Shown here: in pieces, positions 31,356 through 41,654 of the stretch
Layout of the letters: the number at the start of each line of letters is the position of its first letter
How positions within the stretch are numbered: position 1 is the stretch's first letter
Origin: Leishmania infantum JPCM5
Lineage: Eukaryota; Euglenozoa; Kinetoplastea; Trypanosomatida; Trypanosomatidae
DNA length: 64,000 bases
Direction of reading: 5' to 3'
NCBI RefSeq assembly: GCF_000002875.2
Contig: NC_009417.2
Location: 787,929 to 851,928 of the forward strand
The notes under the pieces: model-generated
Seen by the model: only the letters and a program-made list of their open reading frames with translations
Database searches by the model: none
Told to the model about the DNA's origin: nothing
Translations under genes and position numbers: made by a program

Positions 31356-32047
31356 TACGCACTTACGCACACCGTAAATCCAACATAGATTGGCGAGAAA
31401 ACCTGCGAGCGCTAACTGCCGTGAAGGCCGCGCGCCCTTTTTTCGTCTTGTGTGCTTTGCTGTGGTGTACAGGTCGTGCTATCACCTCCTTTTCCTGGCC
31501 TGTGGTGCAGGAGCTGCTCTTGTCTGGGTTTGGCGACGCCTCTGCAACTGCCTGTGTACCGGCACGGAATCTGCTGCCTTTCTCTCCTTTGGCGATTCTT
31601 CTAACCGTGTGGTGGTGCGTCGCTGAGTCTATGCCTTTCGCCCTCTTGAGCTGAGCTGTGACCTCTTCCTCTCTTTGTTCTGCCTCTTGTCGTCTTTCGC
31701 TCGGTTCGTTGTCGGTGTTGAAAGACACACGTGTGTCTGTCTCTGTCGGTGTCTGCCTGTGGCCGTCGCTCGAGTTCTTTGCTCTTGTCGTTACTTCTTA
31801 TTTTGTTCTTTGCTTAACGCTTGACACAGGTGCTTGTTTTTGCTTCCTTTGAACGCCCTCTTCCCTGCGCTGTTTCTCTTTCTCTCCACCCCGCTGCAAG
31901 CGTGCGTGCTGGCGTGTGCCCCGGTGGCGTACGTACAACTCGGGTGGCACCGCCTGCAGCGTTTCGGACAAGAGGTTTAGTGAGGCAGCCCTTCTTGCAT
32001 CATTTTTTTTTATTGTCGTGTGGCTTCCCTGCGCTTCCTCGAGCATC

Positions 32048-35000
32048 ATGCATCTGTTAGCCGGCCGTTACATTTTGGTGAAGCAGATCGGCAAGGGCGG
32101 CTTTGGCGCTGTGGAGGAGTATACGGACGCCATCACAAAGGATAATGTCGCCATCAAAACGATCCCTAGCCGGTACGTAAATCAAGAGAGCCGCCGGCTC
32201 GTGCGAGAGATCGATATTATGTGCTTCCTGCACGAGGCTCACCCGCATGTCATCGGATACTTCAGCATCTTTGCCACCAAAGGCACCGCCATACCGCACC
32301 ACAACGACTCCAACGCGTTCGATGACCCGCTCATGAGCGTTGCACAGACGGCAGAGAACACAGCCTTTGAATTGAACGTGCTGGGCGAGCATTACGCAGG
32401 CCTGAACGAGGATGAGCGGCTGCGCCTGCATCACGAGGAGCTGATGGCGTTTGTGGCGAAGCTAACCAAAACAGACGAGTTCAACGTTCACATTGTCATG
32501 CCGCTCATGAAGGGGGACCTCTTCTACTTTATCCGACTGCTCTCGTCGCAGTCGAGTGTTCAGCGCCTAGGGGTGACGCATCACTTCTTAGCTCAGGTGG
32601 CCGTTGTGTTCGCCTTTCAGATATGCTTTGGCCTCGACTACCTGCACCAGTGCTCCATCATCCACCGCGACATGAAGCCAGACAACGTGCTGGTGCGCCT
32701 CGACATCACCAACCCGTACATGTCCACCGCGCTGATCGCAGACATGGGTCTCGCACGGGACGCCCAGCATAGCGACACCATCTACATCTGCACTCGGTAT
32801 TACCGGCCACCAGAGGTCATCACCAGCGTGTCAGGCGGGTCGCCGCGGATCGACATCTGGTCCTTGGGCTGCATCTTTTACGAAATGTGCACCGGGCAGA
32901 CGCTCTTCACCATGCGGACGGCGCTGAATGAGCGCGGCGAGTGGGACGGCGCCAAGGCGAGCCTGCAGCTCGAGGTAGTTCTCAACACCATTGGCACCCC
33001 CGCTGCCGAGGATATTGAGCGCTATATGCCTAGCGGAAACGCAAAGCTGTACTTGCAGCGCAGTGCCGCACGCCCGTCGCAGCTTCGACAGCTGATCGAG
33101 CAGAACTGGATTCTGCACACAAGCGATGACGAAAAGGAGAAGTGGATCGACCTCATCACTCGCTGCGTTGCCTTCTTCCCCGAGCAGCGGCCAACGGCCC
33201 AGCAGCTCTGCCAACACCAGTTGTTCCGCAACTACAATGTGTTCTACGGCTCCAATGTGAAGCAGTACGCGCCAACGCCGTACACGTCATCCTACTGCGG
33301 CTCTTCTGACAGCACCCGCGCGGAGAACAAGGCAGCCATTTTGGCTCTTGTGCAGCGCGCTCTGCGCAAAACGATGCCGCCACTGAACGAGGAGAGTAGC
33401 GACGAGGAGTCTAGCTCGCTGAACAGCAGCAGCGGCAGCGCCAGCAGCGGCGATAACGGGAGCGACGACGAGAGAGCTACCGCGACACAGCCAACCTCCA
33501 TCAACGACTACGTGTCTGCCGCCCGCCGCTGCTCGACCTCGCTGCCGCGCGACAGCCTTCAGCAGCCCAGTGGCAGTCACGAGAACGAAGAGTCGGGCTC
33601 CGTAGCAGAGCCGTTCTCAGCCCTTGACTCAACAAGTACGAGTGGCGCACCAGCCGCACCACCGCCAGCGCGGCAGCGCCAGGGTTACGCCTTGCAGCCG
33701 TTTGACAATAGCACCTCGAAAGACTACTGCAACTCTTTCCTCGACGACGATGACGAGGGAGACGTTGAGCGCAACCGCGAGCGGGCACGTGACACCGAGG
33801 ACGAAGAGTGCTTGCCGGTTTTTCAGCAGCAGCGCCCCAGTGCTTTCATGGCGCACTATAGTCCTGGCAGTGCCTTCCGCCATAGTCTTGCTTCGCTGCC
33901 AGACGGCCCCCCTGCGGCTGCTGCATCTGCCACTGCGGCGCCGGCTGCGCAGGCGCAGCCGGAAAAGCGCTTCGCGCACTCTTATAGCTCCGAGGAGAGT
34001 GGCCCAGTAGTGGAAGATACGCCGCCGCTGGGACCGAGCGCCACATTCCGCGACCGAATTACGCGGCGTCGGTCGAGCGCCGCCCAAGAGGAGGAAGATC
34101 CCAAGCTGGAGTCGATGATGCCGAGCGCGTTCAACCTGGACAACTACCGCGCCGGCAAAGCTCTTGACGTAACAATGAACGAGGAGCCATGCATCCCTGA
34201 AAGCGGATCGCCGCAGGCAATGGAGTCTATGCCCGCCGATGACGTCGCGCGACTGCTGGCGGCGTACAACATGCCCTTGGAGGGGAGCAACTACCACGCC
34301 ATGCTAAGCCGTGCGCAGTCCGTGCCCCCCTCCGCCATGCCCAGCGATCCGTATCATTTCATTTCTCAGTGCCCCATTGGTGGCGGTGTGGAGGCGGCGA
34401 TGCTACCGCAGCAGCAGTCCTTCCACACTGCTGGATCGCCGAGCGAGGCGAATGGCGAGCCGCGCGGCGGCAACGATGGGCAGTGTGGCGCGGACTCTGA
34501 AGTCTGCAGCTGGGCAGTGGCGCCGCCGGCGTCGACAGTCCCACCTGGCAACGGTGCCGCTGTGGAGGCGGGCTCCGATGACCAGTACGACTACTTGGCC
34601 GGCACAGACTACTACATTGGCCCTACGCCGAGCAACGTGGCGCAGGCGGCGGCCGCTCGCCAGCCAGCGGAGAAGCATGGCAGCTCGCCATACTCCCTCA
34701 AGGAGGCGGATGACATGCGACCTGAGCAAGCGCAGCTGCGCACGCTTTCGCACGCGTCACCCTCGCCAACCTATCTGCCCAGCCCNNNNNNNNNNNNNNN
34801 NNNNNNNNNNNNNNNNNNNNNNNNNNNNNNNNNNNNNNNNNNNNNNNNNNNNNNNNNNNNNNNNNNNNNNNNNNNNNNNNNNNNNNTAGCAGATGCAGAG
34901 CTACGTCAGCGCTACATGTCGTACCGGCACACGCCGCGAAGCATCCAGGCGGCGACGTCGTCCGTGCTGGAGGAGCTGGGCGGCTGTACGCACGACGCCG

Positions 35001-35074
35001 AGCGGTCAAGTGAGCTGCGCCAGCTGCTCAACTACTACACTTCTCTCGAGGTCAAGACCTTGTACGCGATATGA
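32048..35074 (+). CDS. CMGC/MAPK-like protein kinase with long C-terminal extension (contains assembly gap)
   Basis: Start at ATG 32048 (MHLLAGRYILVKQIGKGGFG). The kinase domain spans about residues 8-395. Visible elements are the glycine loop GKGGFGAV (15-22), VAIK Lys37, catalytic loop HRDMKPDN with Asp208, Asp232 in a DMG instead of DFG motif, and a TIY sequence at 244-246 followed by CTRYYRPPE. That last part is the MAPK TxY plus P+1 layout, and all catalytic residues are present. An insert of about 70 residues sits after the beta-4 region (about 80-150), and another lies in the C-lobe. Residues from about 410 on are low-complexity, acidic, Ser/Pro-rich. The reading frame passes through 101 N (34786-34886), so frame and length there are uncertain, but the tail after the gap (ELRQRYMSYRHTPRSIQ) looks coding. 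A serine/threonine signalling kinase is inferred; a specific MPK identity is not. Confidence 0.85.
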   Translation: MHLLAGRYILVKQIGKGGFGAVEEYTDAITKDNVAIKTIPSRYVNQESRRLVREIDIMCFLHEAHPHVIGYFSIFATKGTAIPHHNDSNAFDDPLMSVAQTAENTAFELNVLGEHYAGLNEDERLRLHHEELMAFVAKLTKTDEFNVHIVMPLMKGDLFYFIRLLSSQSSVQRLGVTHHFLAQVAVVFAFQICFGLDYLHQCSIIHRDMKPDNVLVRLDITNPYMSTALIADMGLARDAQHSDTIYICTRYYRPPEVITSVSGGSPRIDIWSLGCIFYEMCTGQTLFTMRTALNERGEWDGAKASLQLEVVLNTIGTPAAEDIERYMPSGNAKLYLQRSAARPSQLRQLIEQNWILHTSDDEKEKWIDLITRCVAFFPEQRPTAQQLCQHQLFRNYNVFYGSNVKQYAPTPYTSSYCGSSDSTRAENKAAILALVQRALRKTMPPLNEESSDEESSSLNSSSGSASSGDNGSDDERATATQPTSINDYVSAARRCSTSLPRDSLQQPSGSHENEESGSVAEPFSALDSTSTSGAPAAPPPARQRQGYALQPFDNSTSKDYCNSFLDDDDEGDVERNRERARDTEDEECLPVFQQQRPSAFMAHYSPGSAFRHSLASLPDGPPAAAASATAAPAAQAQPEKRFAHSYSSEESGPVVEDTPPLGPSATFRDRITRRRSSAAQEEEDPKLESMMPSAFNLDNYRAGKALDVTMNEEPCIPESGSPQAMESMPADDVARLLAAYNMPLEGSNYHAMLSRAQSVPPSAMPSDPYHFISQCPIGGGVEAAMLPQQQSFHTAGSPSEANGEPRGGNDGQCGADSEVCSWAVAPPASTVPPGNGAAVEAGSDDQYDYLAGTDYYIGPTPSNVAQAAAARQPAEKHGSSPYSLKEADDMRPEQAQLRTLSHASPSPTYLPSXXXXXXXXXXXXXXXXXXXXXXXXXXXXXXXXXXXADAELRQRYMSYRHTPRSIQAATSSVLEELGGCTHDAERSSELRQLLNYYTSLEVKTLYAI
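34786..34886. other. Assembly gap (101 N)
   Basis: A run of N inside the kinase C-terminal extension. The true length is unknown. 101 is not a multiple of three, yet the coding frame looks continuous on both sides, so the size is probably nominal. Confidence 0.98.
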
Positions 35075-36730
35075 GGGCGGGCCGCGATGCATCGAGGAGG
35101 AGCTGCCGAAGGTGGGCAGGGGAGGAGGCCAGGCGTATCGGCTCCAAGCGTCTTGCTATTTTTCCTTTGCTTTGCTTCTTTTTCTTTGCTTTCAGGTTTT
35201 GCGTTTCCCATTCTTACACCCCGGTGAGGAGAGACTTGGTGACGCACACGGGGGCAGCGCACCGCAGGTGCGAGTACAGCACCTCAGGCGGGCCTAGGTG
35301 TGCGTGTGTGCGGCGCTCTCCGTCACTGTTGCGATTCAAACAAAGTGCTCGTCTTCGTTGGACTCTTTGCTGCACTGCTGTTCCTGTCTCTCTGCCGCCT
35401 TCTCCTGCTCTCTCCGTTGCGTGCTCACTCCACGCGCCGAGGCTGCCATCCACTCGCTAGCCGACGGGCCTGCCTTTCCTCGTTGTTTTTGCTGCATGTG
35501 ATGGTACCCATAGAACCAAGTAACTTCTCCCTCTTTCACATGTGCCGCAGGCGTGCATGGATGAGTGCCTGCCTTCCTCATGACTCTGCTTTTACGTGAG
35601 CGTGTAGGCTTCGTGTGGCTAGATGGCGGCGCTTCGTTCTTCCCTGAGTATGCTCATCTCTTTCTGTCGGGATTTCTTGTCTCTACTGGTGCCCCTTGCT
35701 GACAGGCCGGCGGGCGGGGGCACCCTTCACAGTGGGCGGTATCTCAAGGGTCCAATGCACCCCTCCCCCCTCCCCTCGCTTGAGCCGTTGACTTGGGAGA
35801 GTGAGGGAGAGAGAAGAAGCGCGGGGCTGGAGGATGGACAGTGACAGGGAGCAGATGCCACTGCGCCCTCTTGTTGCTCACCATTTTGTTTTTCTTCGCT
35901 CCTCTTGCTCCTCCTAGTGCGTGTGTCATCGTATTCAGGGAAGCGGGGCGGCGCCCGTTGGGCGGTGAGCGTGCCGCGGATGACCCGCCGGGTGCGGGAA
36001 ACACAGGTGAGTATGCATTCATAGAGTCCGGGGCTCCTTTTGCTTCCCTCTCACGGCAGTGTTTTGGCACTTCTTCGTGGGCATGTGTGCGCGTCGGTGC
36101 GCGGACACCGAGGCGATCGGTGCGGTCGGTGGCGTTCTCCTTCCGCCATGAGACCAGGGAGACATGTGAAGAGACAAACAAAAAGAGAGGGCGACGCACA
36201 CAGCGGCATGTCAGCGCCGCCACGCGCACTCGCCGTGCTTTCGCATTGGAAGGGGATATCGCGAGGAGCGCGTGTGGTGGAGCGCTTTGCTTTAGTGAGC
36301 TCGCCACTTCTCTCTCTTTCCACGTTGGTGGCATGGAGGTCGAGAGGAGAGGGGGAGGACTGCCGTTGCTCTGCCCTCCGGCGCGCACGCCGACGAAAGA
36401 AGGCCCTCTCGCGTATTCCGCTCATTCGCCCAGGTGGAGGACAGCCGTGGCCACGACTTGTGCCCGTGTAAGCTGCCTCATCCTTTATACTTTGCCGATC
36501 GTTGTCTCTTCTCAAGCTACTGCTCTCACTCTCTCTCTTTTTCACTGCCTTCAGTCACCCGCGGGCTTGTGGCCCGACGGAAGCCCTGCGGCTGCCGCAC
36601 TTCTTTCCCTCCTCCTCCTGCTAGTCTCTTACCTTTTATTCTCTCACTCTCGTTCTCTCATGCAGGGGCGGACGTGTAGCCTCCCTCACGAGCTGATCCC
36701 TTCCCTCGCGCCTTTTCTTCCGCTCCACAG
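35075..36730. other. Spacer between kinase and DUF3223-like gene
   Basis: No gene supported. T/C-rich start (35155-35220), a GC-rich middle, then strong pyrimidine tracts (36470-36665, 36700-36725) ahead of the next ATG. Confidence 0.6.
36600..36730 (+). promoter_or_regulatory. Predicted spliced-leader acceptors for the DUF3223-like gene
   Basis: A long C/T tract (36600-36660) ends in TCATGCAG with AG at 36664-36665. A second, shorter tract (about 36701-36725) ends in CCACAG with AG at 36729-36730, directly against the ATG at 36731. Use of the second site would leave no native 5' UTR beyond the spliced leader. Confidence 0.5.
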
Positions 36731-39700
36731 ATGTCCTTTGTGTATAGAGGCCTGCCGCGAAGCGAGCGGCTCCTTCCACTGGAGTCCACAGATGTGCTCG
36801 GCTCGACGGATTCGTTTCTCCTGCACGTCCTTCACCGTCGCCACGACGGAGACGGGGACGCAGGCGATGCGCCGTGGCGTAGCAAGCGGCTGCGCGAGCA
36901 CGTCTCGTTGTACTGGGATCAGCAGCACACGTACCACTTTTATCAACGCACGCTACTGCACGGGGTGAGATCGACGCGCGGCCCGGTGCGCTTTGCCGGT
37001 TTTCCGCAAGTGCGGACTGCGCCGGAGCGCACAGGCGTGGCGTCAAGAGCGGCACACGCTCCGGAATTCGATCGCGCCGAGTGCAGCGGAGCACGAGTCT
37101 CAGCAAATGACAGTGCCTTCCCGCCGTCTCAACGTGGCGCGGAAGCCGCCGCAGCTGCATCCTCATCTCCGCCACTATCCGTTGAGGGCGCGTTGCCGCC
37201 GCCACGCTCGCTCGCGGCGTGGAACTGGATATCTCTGGTTGCTCCGTACGAGCGGCTGCTGTGCCCCTCGCTTCTGTACAGCGCATTGCTTTCTCCCTCT
37301 GTCGGCGGCTGCACATCTCTATACTACGCCACACGGCAACCATCGCCAGCACCCGAGGCTGCTTCTACACCTGCTCCCGCTGGGTGCGCGCGCGCGCGGT
37401 GGAGCACGCACACGTGCCAATCCTTATGGGCCTTGCACTCCTTTGCTGCCGAGGCTTCGATACCGGTGCAGGAGATGTACGTGATGTGCGCGGGCACGAT
37501 CATATACCTCGACCTCATCATGACAGCTGGCAGGGTTTGGTCCGAGCTCGAGGGGCTGTGGGGCAGCAACCTCATCGTCGAACTTGAAAGAGAAAACGAG
37601 ACGGTTCGGACGGGCTGCCCTGACAACAGCGAAACCGAGACGCGCCTGCAGCTGAGCTCGTTGAAGTCGTTCCTCTCTCAGCCTCCGCAAACATACGCAG
37701 CTATGCTTCAGCACGTGCGTGTCTTGCTGGAAGCTCTCGCAAGCACCACCACAGCAGCCACAAGCTCCAATGAGCCCGCGGCGCCCGAAGCGGCGAGCAC
37801 TGCTCTCCCTCGCCCTCTCGCGCCGTGGCTTGAGGCTGCTATGGGGAAGGAACTGTGGACCTCTGCCCCAGATACCTGGGCAGCCGGCAGCGACAGCAGT
37901 GGTGGCGATGCGAGCTCCGTTGTAGTACAAACTCTGAGGCACGCGGTTGCAGAGTGGCTGTCGCGGAGAGGCGCCACTGTCACCGCCACCACACCAACCG
38001 GCAGCCGTGCAGCGCCGCTGCCACCGCGCGATCTTTGCCTGTCGCGAGGGTCGAACCGCGGTGTGTCCGCCTCTCCCAAGTTAGCCATGCTTTCCAACTG
38101 CTACTCCGCGCGTGCAGGGTCTCCCACGCCGCGTGCGGGCACAAGGCGGCAATCTATGACTACCGCCGTTTCCATCACCTTCGAGCCCTTCGAGCCGCAC
38201 GATACACCTCGCGATCAGCACCCCTTCTTTCTTCCGCCACTTCCTCAAGACCCTGCGTTCATCGCCTTCGCTGTCGTGTGGAGACGCACGCTGCGGCGAT
38301 GCGTGCTGGAGCCGGACATGCTGCGGCAACGTCTACGCCAGGTGATCCTCGGCTATGCAGGTCAGCGCTGTGAGGAGCTCCTTCGCGAAGCAAGGCAACA
38401 GCAGTTGCAGCGGCGGCAATCCGTGGACTCGTTCACTGTAGCCGGACCACGCGAAGGGCCCTTGTCGACAAGTGCATCAGCAGACCACCCAGACATCATG
38501 GGCAAGAACAGCGCCGCCGCCGATTCCGCTCTTGGTGACGCTACGCTCACATCTTTGCCGTCCTTGCCCGCAGCCGCAGCGCCTCCGTCTTTACTGTTGC
38601 TCACCTGTGACCCTACTGCTACTTCGTTCCGCGTACTGGGCCCCCGCTGCGGAGAATGGCTGACGTCCAGCCGCGGTGGTGGCGGCTGGAGCGGCTTTCG
38701 GGGAGAGCTGTTCCGCTGTGTTGGACCGCCACCGCCGCCGTTGATGGTCGTGCCATTGCTGAGCGGTACCCGAGCTGCGCAGGCGCGTCGCCGGCTGCCG
38801 CCGTCTTCGGGCACTGCCTCCTCCGCTGCAGCCTCTGCGCCGTCCGCGGAGCAGCTCACCGAGATGTTTGTGGACGGGGCTCTCGAGCTAGACAGCGCCG
38901 GCGGCGTTTCTTCGGCGACGTCCGCGGCCCCCGCCTCGCACATTTCGCCCTTGCTGTACAGCGCTGAGGAGTTGGCGGATCGGCTCTGTCGACTTGGCTC
39001 GGCGTTGCCTCGCTACGCCACGGAGGTGTGCGGCGACCGTCTGCGCCCTGCCGACGCGAACTTCGTGCGGGAGGTGCTGCAGCGTCACTGCCTTCCCCTT
39101 CTTCTTGCTTGCCAGCGCCGCGGTATTCAGCAGTGGGGTCTGCGCGGCTGGATGAAGGGCATCGCCCTGACTTTGCTGGACAACAGCGGAGCCGAGTCCC
39201 GCGTGATTACCCCGGCGAAGCTCGTGGAGCTGGGGCTGCAACAGGCTAGATCGGCCGGCGACCGGAAGGCCTTCGCGACGGCGACGACGTTGCGGATGGT
39301 GATGGACGGCGGGCTTAGTGAGGCGCTCGCGTTTTTGGAACATGTGCAGAAGCGGCCGCAACGCACGGTGAGACGGCTGCCGGTGCGACGACTGGTGGGT
39401 GACAGCGGCGGTATCGGCAGCAGCGCCGCATCGCCACCGGCACCGGTGCCCAGCTACACCGTGGTAGTGGTGGAGGCGCTGCTCCTGCGCCGGGCAGAAG
39501 AGAGCGCGCTCTTCCGCATTTTCCAAAGCCACCCCTCTGCACCGCTGCTGGCGGGATGCGGCGTGCAGAGGCTCGCGTTGCCGCCAGCCGCCACCGCGCC
39601 AGAGAGAAGGCGTGGGGGTGGCGGCGGCTATCTTCCCCCGCCGGGATCGTCGATGCTTCTTCTCGTGCGCACGTGCGGCGTGGCCGTGGATTGGGATTTG

Positions 39701-40480
39701 CAGGATTGCTACGAGCGTCCGAGGTTCTCGCGACTGCGGGAGCCGCGGCGGCTGGTGTCGCACCCCCCTCGCGGCGGCGCTGCCAGCGGGGGTACGCAGT
39801 GGCTGCCGCTTCCGCCAGAGCTTGCGAACGCTGTGGAGCGGGTGACGCTGCAGCACATACGCGGAATGCTGCAATACTATCTGCGCTCGCTAGACGCCAC
39901 CGCAGCGCCTTTTGCCGCCGGCCGTACCGCCGGTGATGCACCGCTTGCGAGCGGCGTAAAACGATCAAGGACAGATTCGGAGAGCGAGAGTGTGGAGAGG
40001 CCCCACGAGCCGCTGTCAAACACCAGCGTAGGACCTGCAGAGCGCATAACGGGCACGGAGTCATCAGCAGTGGTGTCACGGGCTGACGCGGGTGGCGCAT
40101 CTGTTGCTGATATACCACGCACGACGTTGTTCCCCGTTGACCGCGCGGCGGTGCTGTACGTTCTGCGGCACCACCCGCAGTACTACCGGCAGGTGAGGGG
40201 GTGCGGAATCAAGCAGGTGTACGTCGCTGCGGCGACTTTGTCCCCGGAAGAATCGGCCGCAGTGGTGGCCCGTGCGAATATGGCGCCGGATCGAACTGGC
40301 ACCCTTGCCGCAGCTGCGGCCACCTCTGCAAGCCGCTCCTCCTCGGCTACTTTGGGGCCTCGCCGAGCGGCGGTCATTGTTGAGCGGGTTTGCGGTCAAT
40401 CCGTCGAGGTGGACGTCGAGGCGTGCTACGACAAGGCGCGTGAGGGTAGGCCACTGCGCCCCTTCGTGATGCTTACCTAA
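36731..40480 (+). CDS. Large protein with two C-terminal DUF3223-like domains
   Basis: 1249 residues from ATG 36731 (MSFVYRGLPRSERLLPLEST). Most of the N-terminal 700 residues are unrecognised, with Ala/Ser/Pro/Gly-rich linkers between patches that look folded (about 45-80, 210-300, 505-560, 750-880). Near the C-terminus are two copies of a DUF3223 (DCL-type) pattern. At about 917-1003 it runs LFRIFQSHPSAPLLAGCGVQ ... LLLVRTCGVAVDWDLQDCYE. At about 1137-1237 it runs AVLYVLRHHPQYYRQVRGCG ... AVIVERVCGQSVEVDVEACY. Each shows the family layout HHP, then GxGI, then a beta-hairpin and D-x-E/Q-x-CY. DUF3223 occurs in the plant DCL protein (chloroplast rRNA processing) and in the plant Pol V largest subunit, so an RNA-linked role is a reasonable inference, not shown. 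No signal peptide or membrane segment is evident. Confidence 0.7.
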   Translation: MSFVYRGLPRSERLLPLESTDVLGSTDSFLLHVLHRRHDGDGDAGDAPWRSKRLREHVSLYWDQQHTYHFYQRTLLHGVRSTRGPVRFAGFPQVRTAPERTGVASRAAHAPEFDRAECSGARVSANDSAFPPSQRGAEAAAAASSSPPLSVEGALPPPRSLAAWNWISLVAPYERLLCPSLLYSALLSPSVGGCTSLYYATRQPSPAPEAASTPAPAGCARARWSTHTCQSLWALHSFAAEASIPVQEMYVMCAGTIIYLDLIMTAGRVWSELEGLWGSNLIVELERENETVRTGCPDNSETETRLQLSSLKSFLSQPPQTYAAMLQHVRVLLEALASTTTAATSSNEPAAPEAASTALPRPLAPWLEAAMGKELWTSAPDTWAAGSDSSGGDASSVVVQTLRHAVAEWLSRRGATVTATTPTGSRAAPLPPRDLCLSRGSNRGVSASPKLAMLSNCYSARAGSPTPRAGTRRQSMTTAVSITFEPFEPHDTPRDQHPFFLPPLPQDPAFIAFAVVWRRTLRRCVLEPDMLRQRLRQVILGYAGQRCEELLREARQQQLQRRQSVDSFTVAGPREGPLSTSASADHPDIMGKNSAAADSALGDATLTSLPSLPAAAAPPSLLLLTCDPTATSFRVLGPRCGEWLTSSRGGGGWSGFRGELFRCVGPPPPPLMVVPLLSGTRAAQARRRLPPSSGTASSAAASAPSAEQLTEMFVDGALELDSAGGVSSATSAAPASHISPLLYSAEELADRLCRLGSALPRYATEVCGDRLRPADANFVREVLQRHCLPLLLACQRRGIQQWGLRGWMKGIALTLLDNSGAESRVITPAKLVELGLQQARSAGDRKAFATATTLRMVMDGGLSEALAFLEHVQKRPQRTVRRLPVRRLVGDSGGIGSSAASPPAPVPSYTVVVVEALLLRRAEESALFRIFQSHPSAPLLAGCGVQRLALPPAATAPERRRGGGGGYLPPPGSSMLLLVRTCGVAVDWDLQDCYERPRFSRLREPRRLVSHPPRGGAASGGTQWLPLPPELANAVERVTLQHIRGMLQYYLRSLDATAAPFAAGRTAGDAPLASGVKRSRTDSESESVERPHEPLSNTSVGPAERITGTESSAVVSRADAGGASVADIPRTTLFPVDRAAVLYVLRHHPQYYRQVRGCGIKQVYVAAATLSPEESAAVVARANMAPDRTGTLAAAAATSASRSSSATLGPRRAAVIVERVCGQSVEVDVEACYDKAREGRPLRPFVMLT

Positions 40481-41225
40481 CAGCCGATGTCGTGTCGGGT
40501 GGTGATGGCCGTCGCCATGGCTCTGCACTCCTGGAAGGTAGTGCAGCCACAGCTACATCCAGAGAGAGAGAGCGTTCGTCGATTGCCCCACCTCGAGTTT
40601 CTCTCCTCCGCTGCCTACACACGCACACAGTTGAAAGCGAAGGCGAGTGACTGCGGCGGAGGGGCGGGAGAAGGGACGGGGAAGACTTGCTCTTCGCATG
40701 CATCGCTTGCCTTGCATCGACGTCACTGGCGCGAGAAAGAGGGCGGAAGAAATCGCCCACTTTGACGACGACACGCAGGGGGGGGGACGGGGCACGGCAC
40801 AGGCGGCCCACTTGCACGCACACAGACACAGACAAGACACAACGACAACTCAAACGCATCAGAGCTGCGGATGCTGGATGGCACCATCTTGCCATTGTGC
40901 ACACCCGCGCGTGTTGAGCAGAGACGCGATTCTCGCTCAGCTTGACTCTCCCCATCTCGCAGTCTCTCCGTGCTGTCTTATGCTTTTCTTAATTCAGCGG
41001 TGAGGAGGGGGTGGGGGAGGCAACAGATCTGGGTTCACCAGAATACATTGTCCTGACGCCACAGACAAGGCTATGATGCTTGCGCTGCCACGCCGACGGA
41101 GACGCGCTTGTGCGGCGCCATCAACTGCCTTTATTCTACCCCTTTCTCTCTATTTCTCGTCGGGGTGACTGCTCTCTCTTCCGTGATTGCTTGGGGCTTC
41201 CCGGTCGCGTCTCGCCTGCTGCAAC

Positions 41226-41231
41226 CACACG

Positions 41232-41266
<35 letters not shown>
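41226..41266 (+). repeat. CA microsatellite running into TA repeat
   Basis: About 22 bases of CA followed by about 20 bases of TA, forming an AT-only island in the spacer. Confidence 0.85.
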
Positions 41267-41654
41267 GCATGTGCATAGCTCTTGCTGTGCTACACTCGTT
41301 TCTTTGCCTTGCCTATACCTCTGTGTTTGTTGTGTGTGTGAACCCTAACAGGCCCCACCACCACTACAGCGACGCAGGCGTGCGCTCTCCCAGTTGCTCC
41401 GCTTTTCTATAGTGCTGCATGCTCAGCTAGCTCTATTGTCGACTTCCACTTTCCGCCCTTCTGTGTGGATGTGGTGTGTCTTCTCCCCATTGCCTGTGCA
41501 CGTCTCTTTCTCCCGTTGCCGCACAGCAGCTCCTGCCCCTCAGTCGATCGTTCAACTGCGACTCTTGCCGCGCCTTCTTGTACGTGCCGCGCACGGAGCA
41601 CGCTTCAGGAGAGAGTGCCCAGCGCTTTACTAGCCACGGCAACTCCTGTTGGAC

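Larger units (their letters stand above)
27641..32047. other. 4.4-kb gene-free spacer before the MAPK-like kinase
   Basis: No gene that I can support. It is dominated by T/C-rich sequence with GT stretches, a 16-C run (28500-28515), CA repeats near 29386-29405 and 31329-31355, and T-runs (30327-30339, 30920-30932). Open frames of up to about 250 codons translate into Leu/Phe/Ser/Cys-rich strings with no domain. It probably holds the 3' UTR of the small upstream gene and a long 5' region of the kinase mRNA. Confidence 0.55.

Noticed and set aside
38888..39874. 328-codon minus-strand open frame
   Set aside because: It lies wholly inside the GC-rich DUF3223-like gene, antisense to it, and has no domain. 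Such shadows are expected in GC-rich coding DNA.
41226..41266. CA/TA repeats considered as telomeric or centromeric sequence
   Set aside because: They are short microsatellites, no telomere hexamer repeats are present, and similar runs recur in most spacers.
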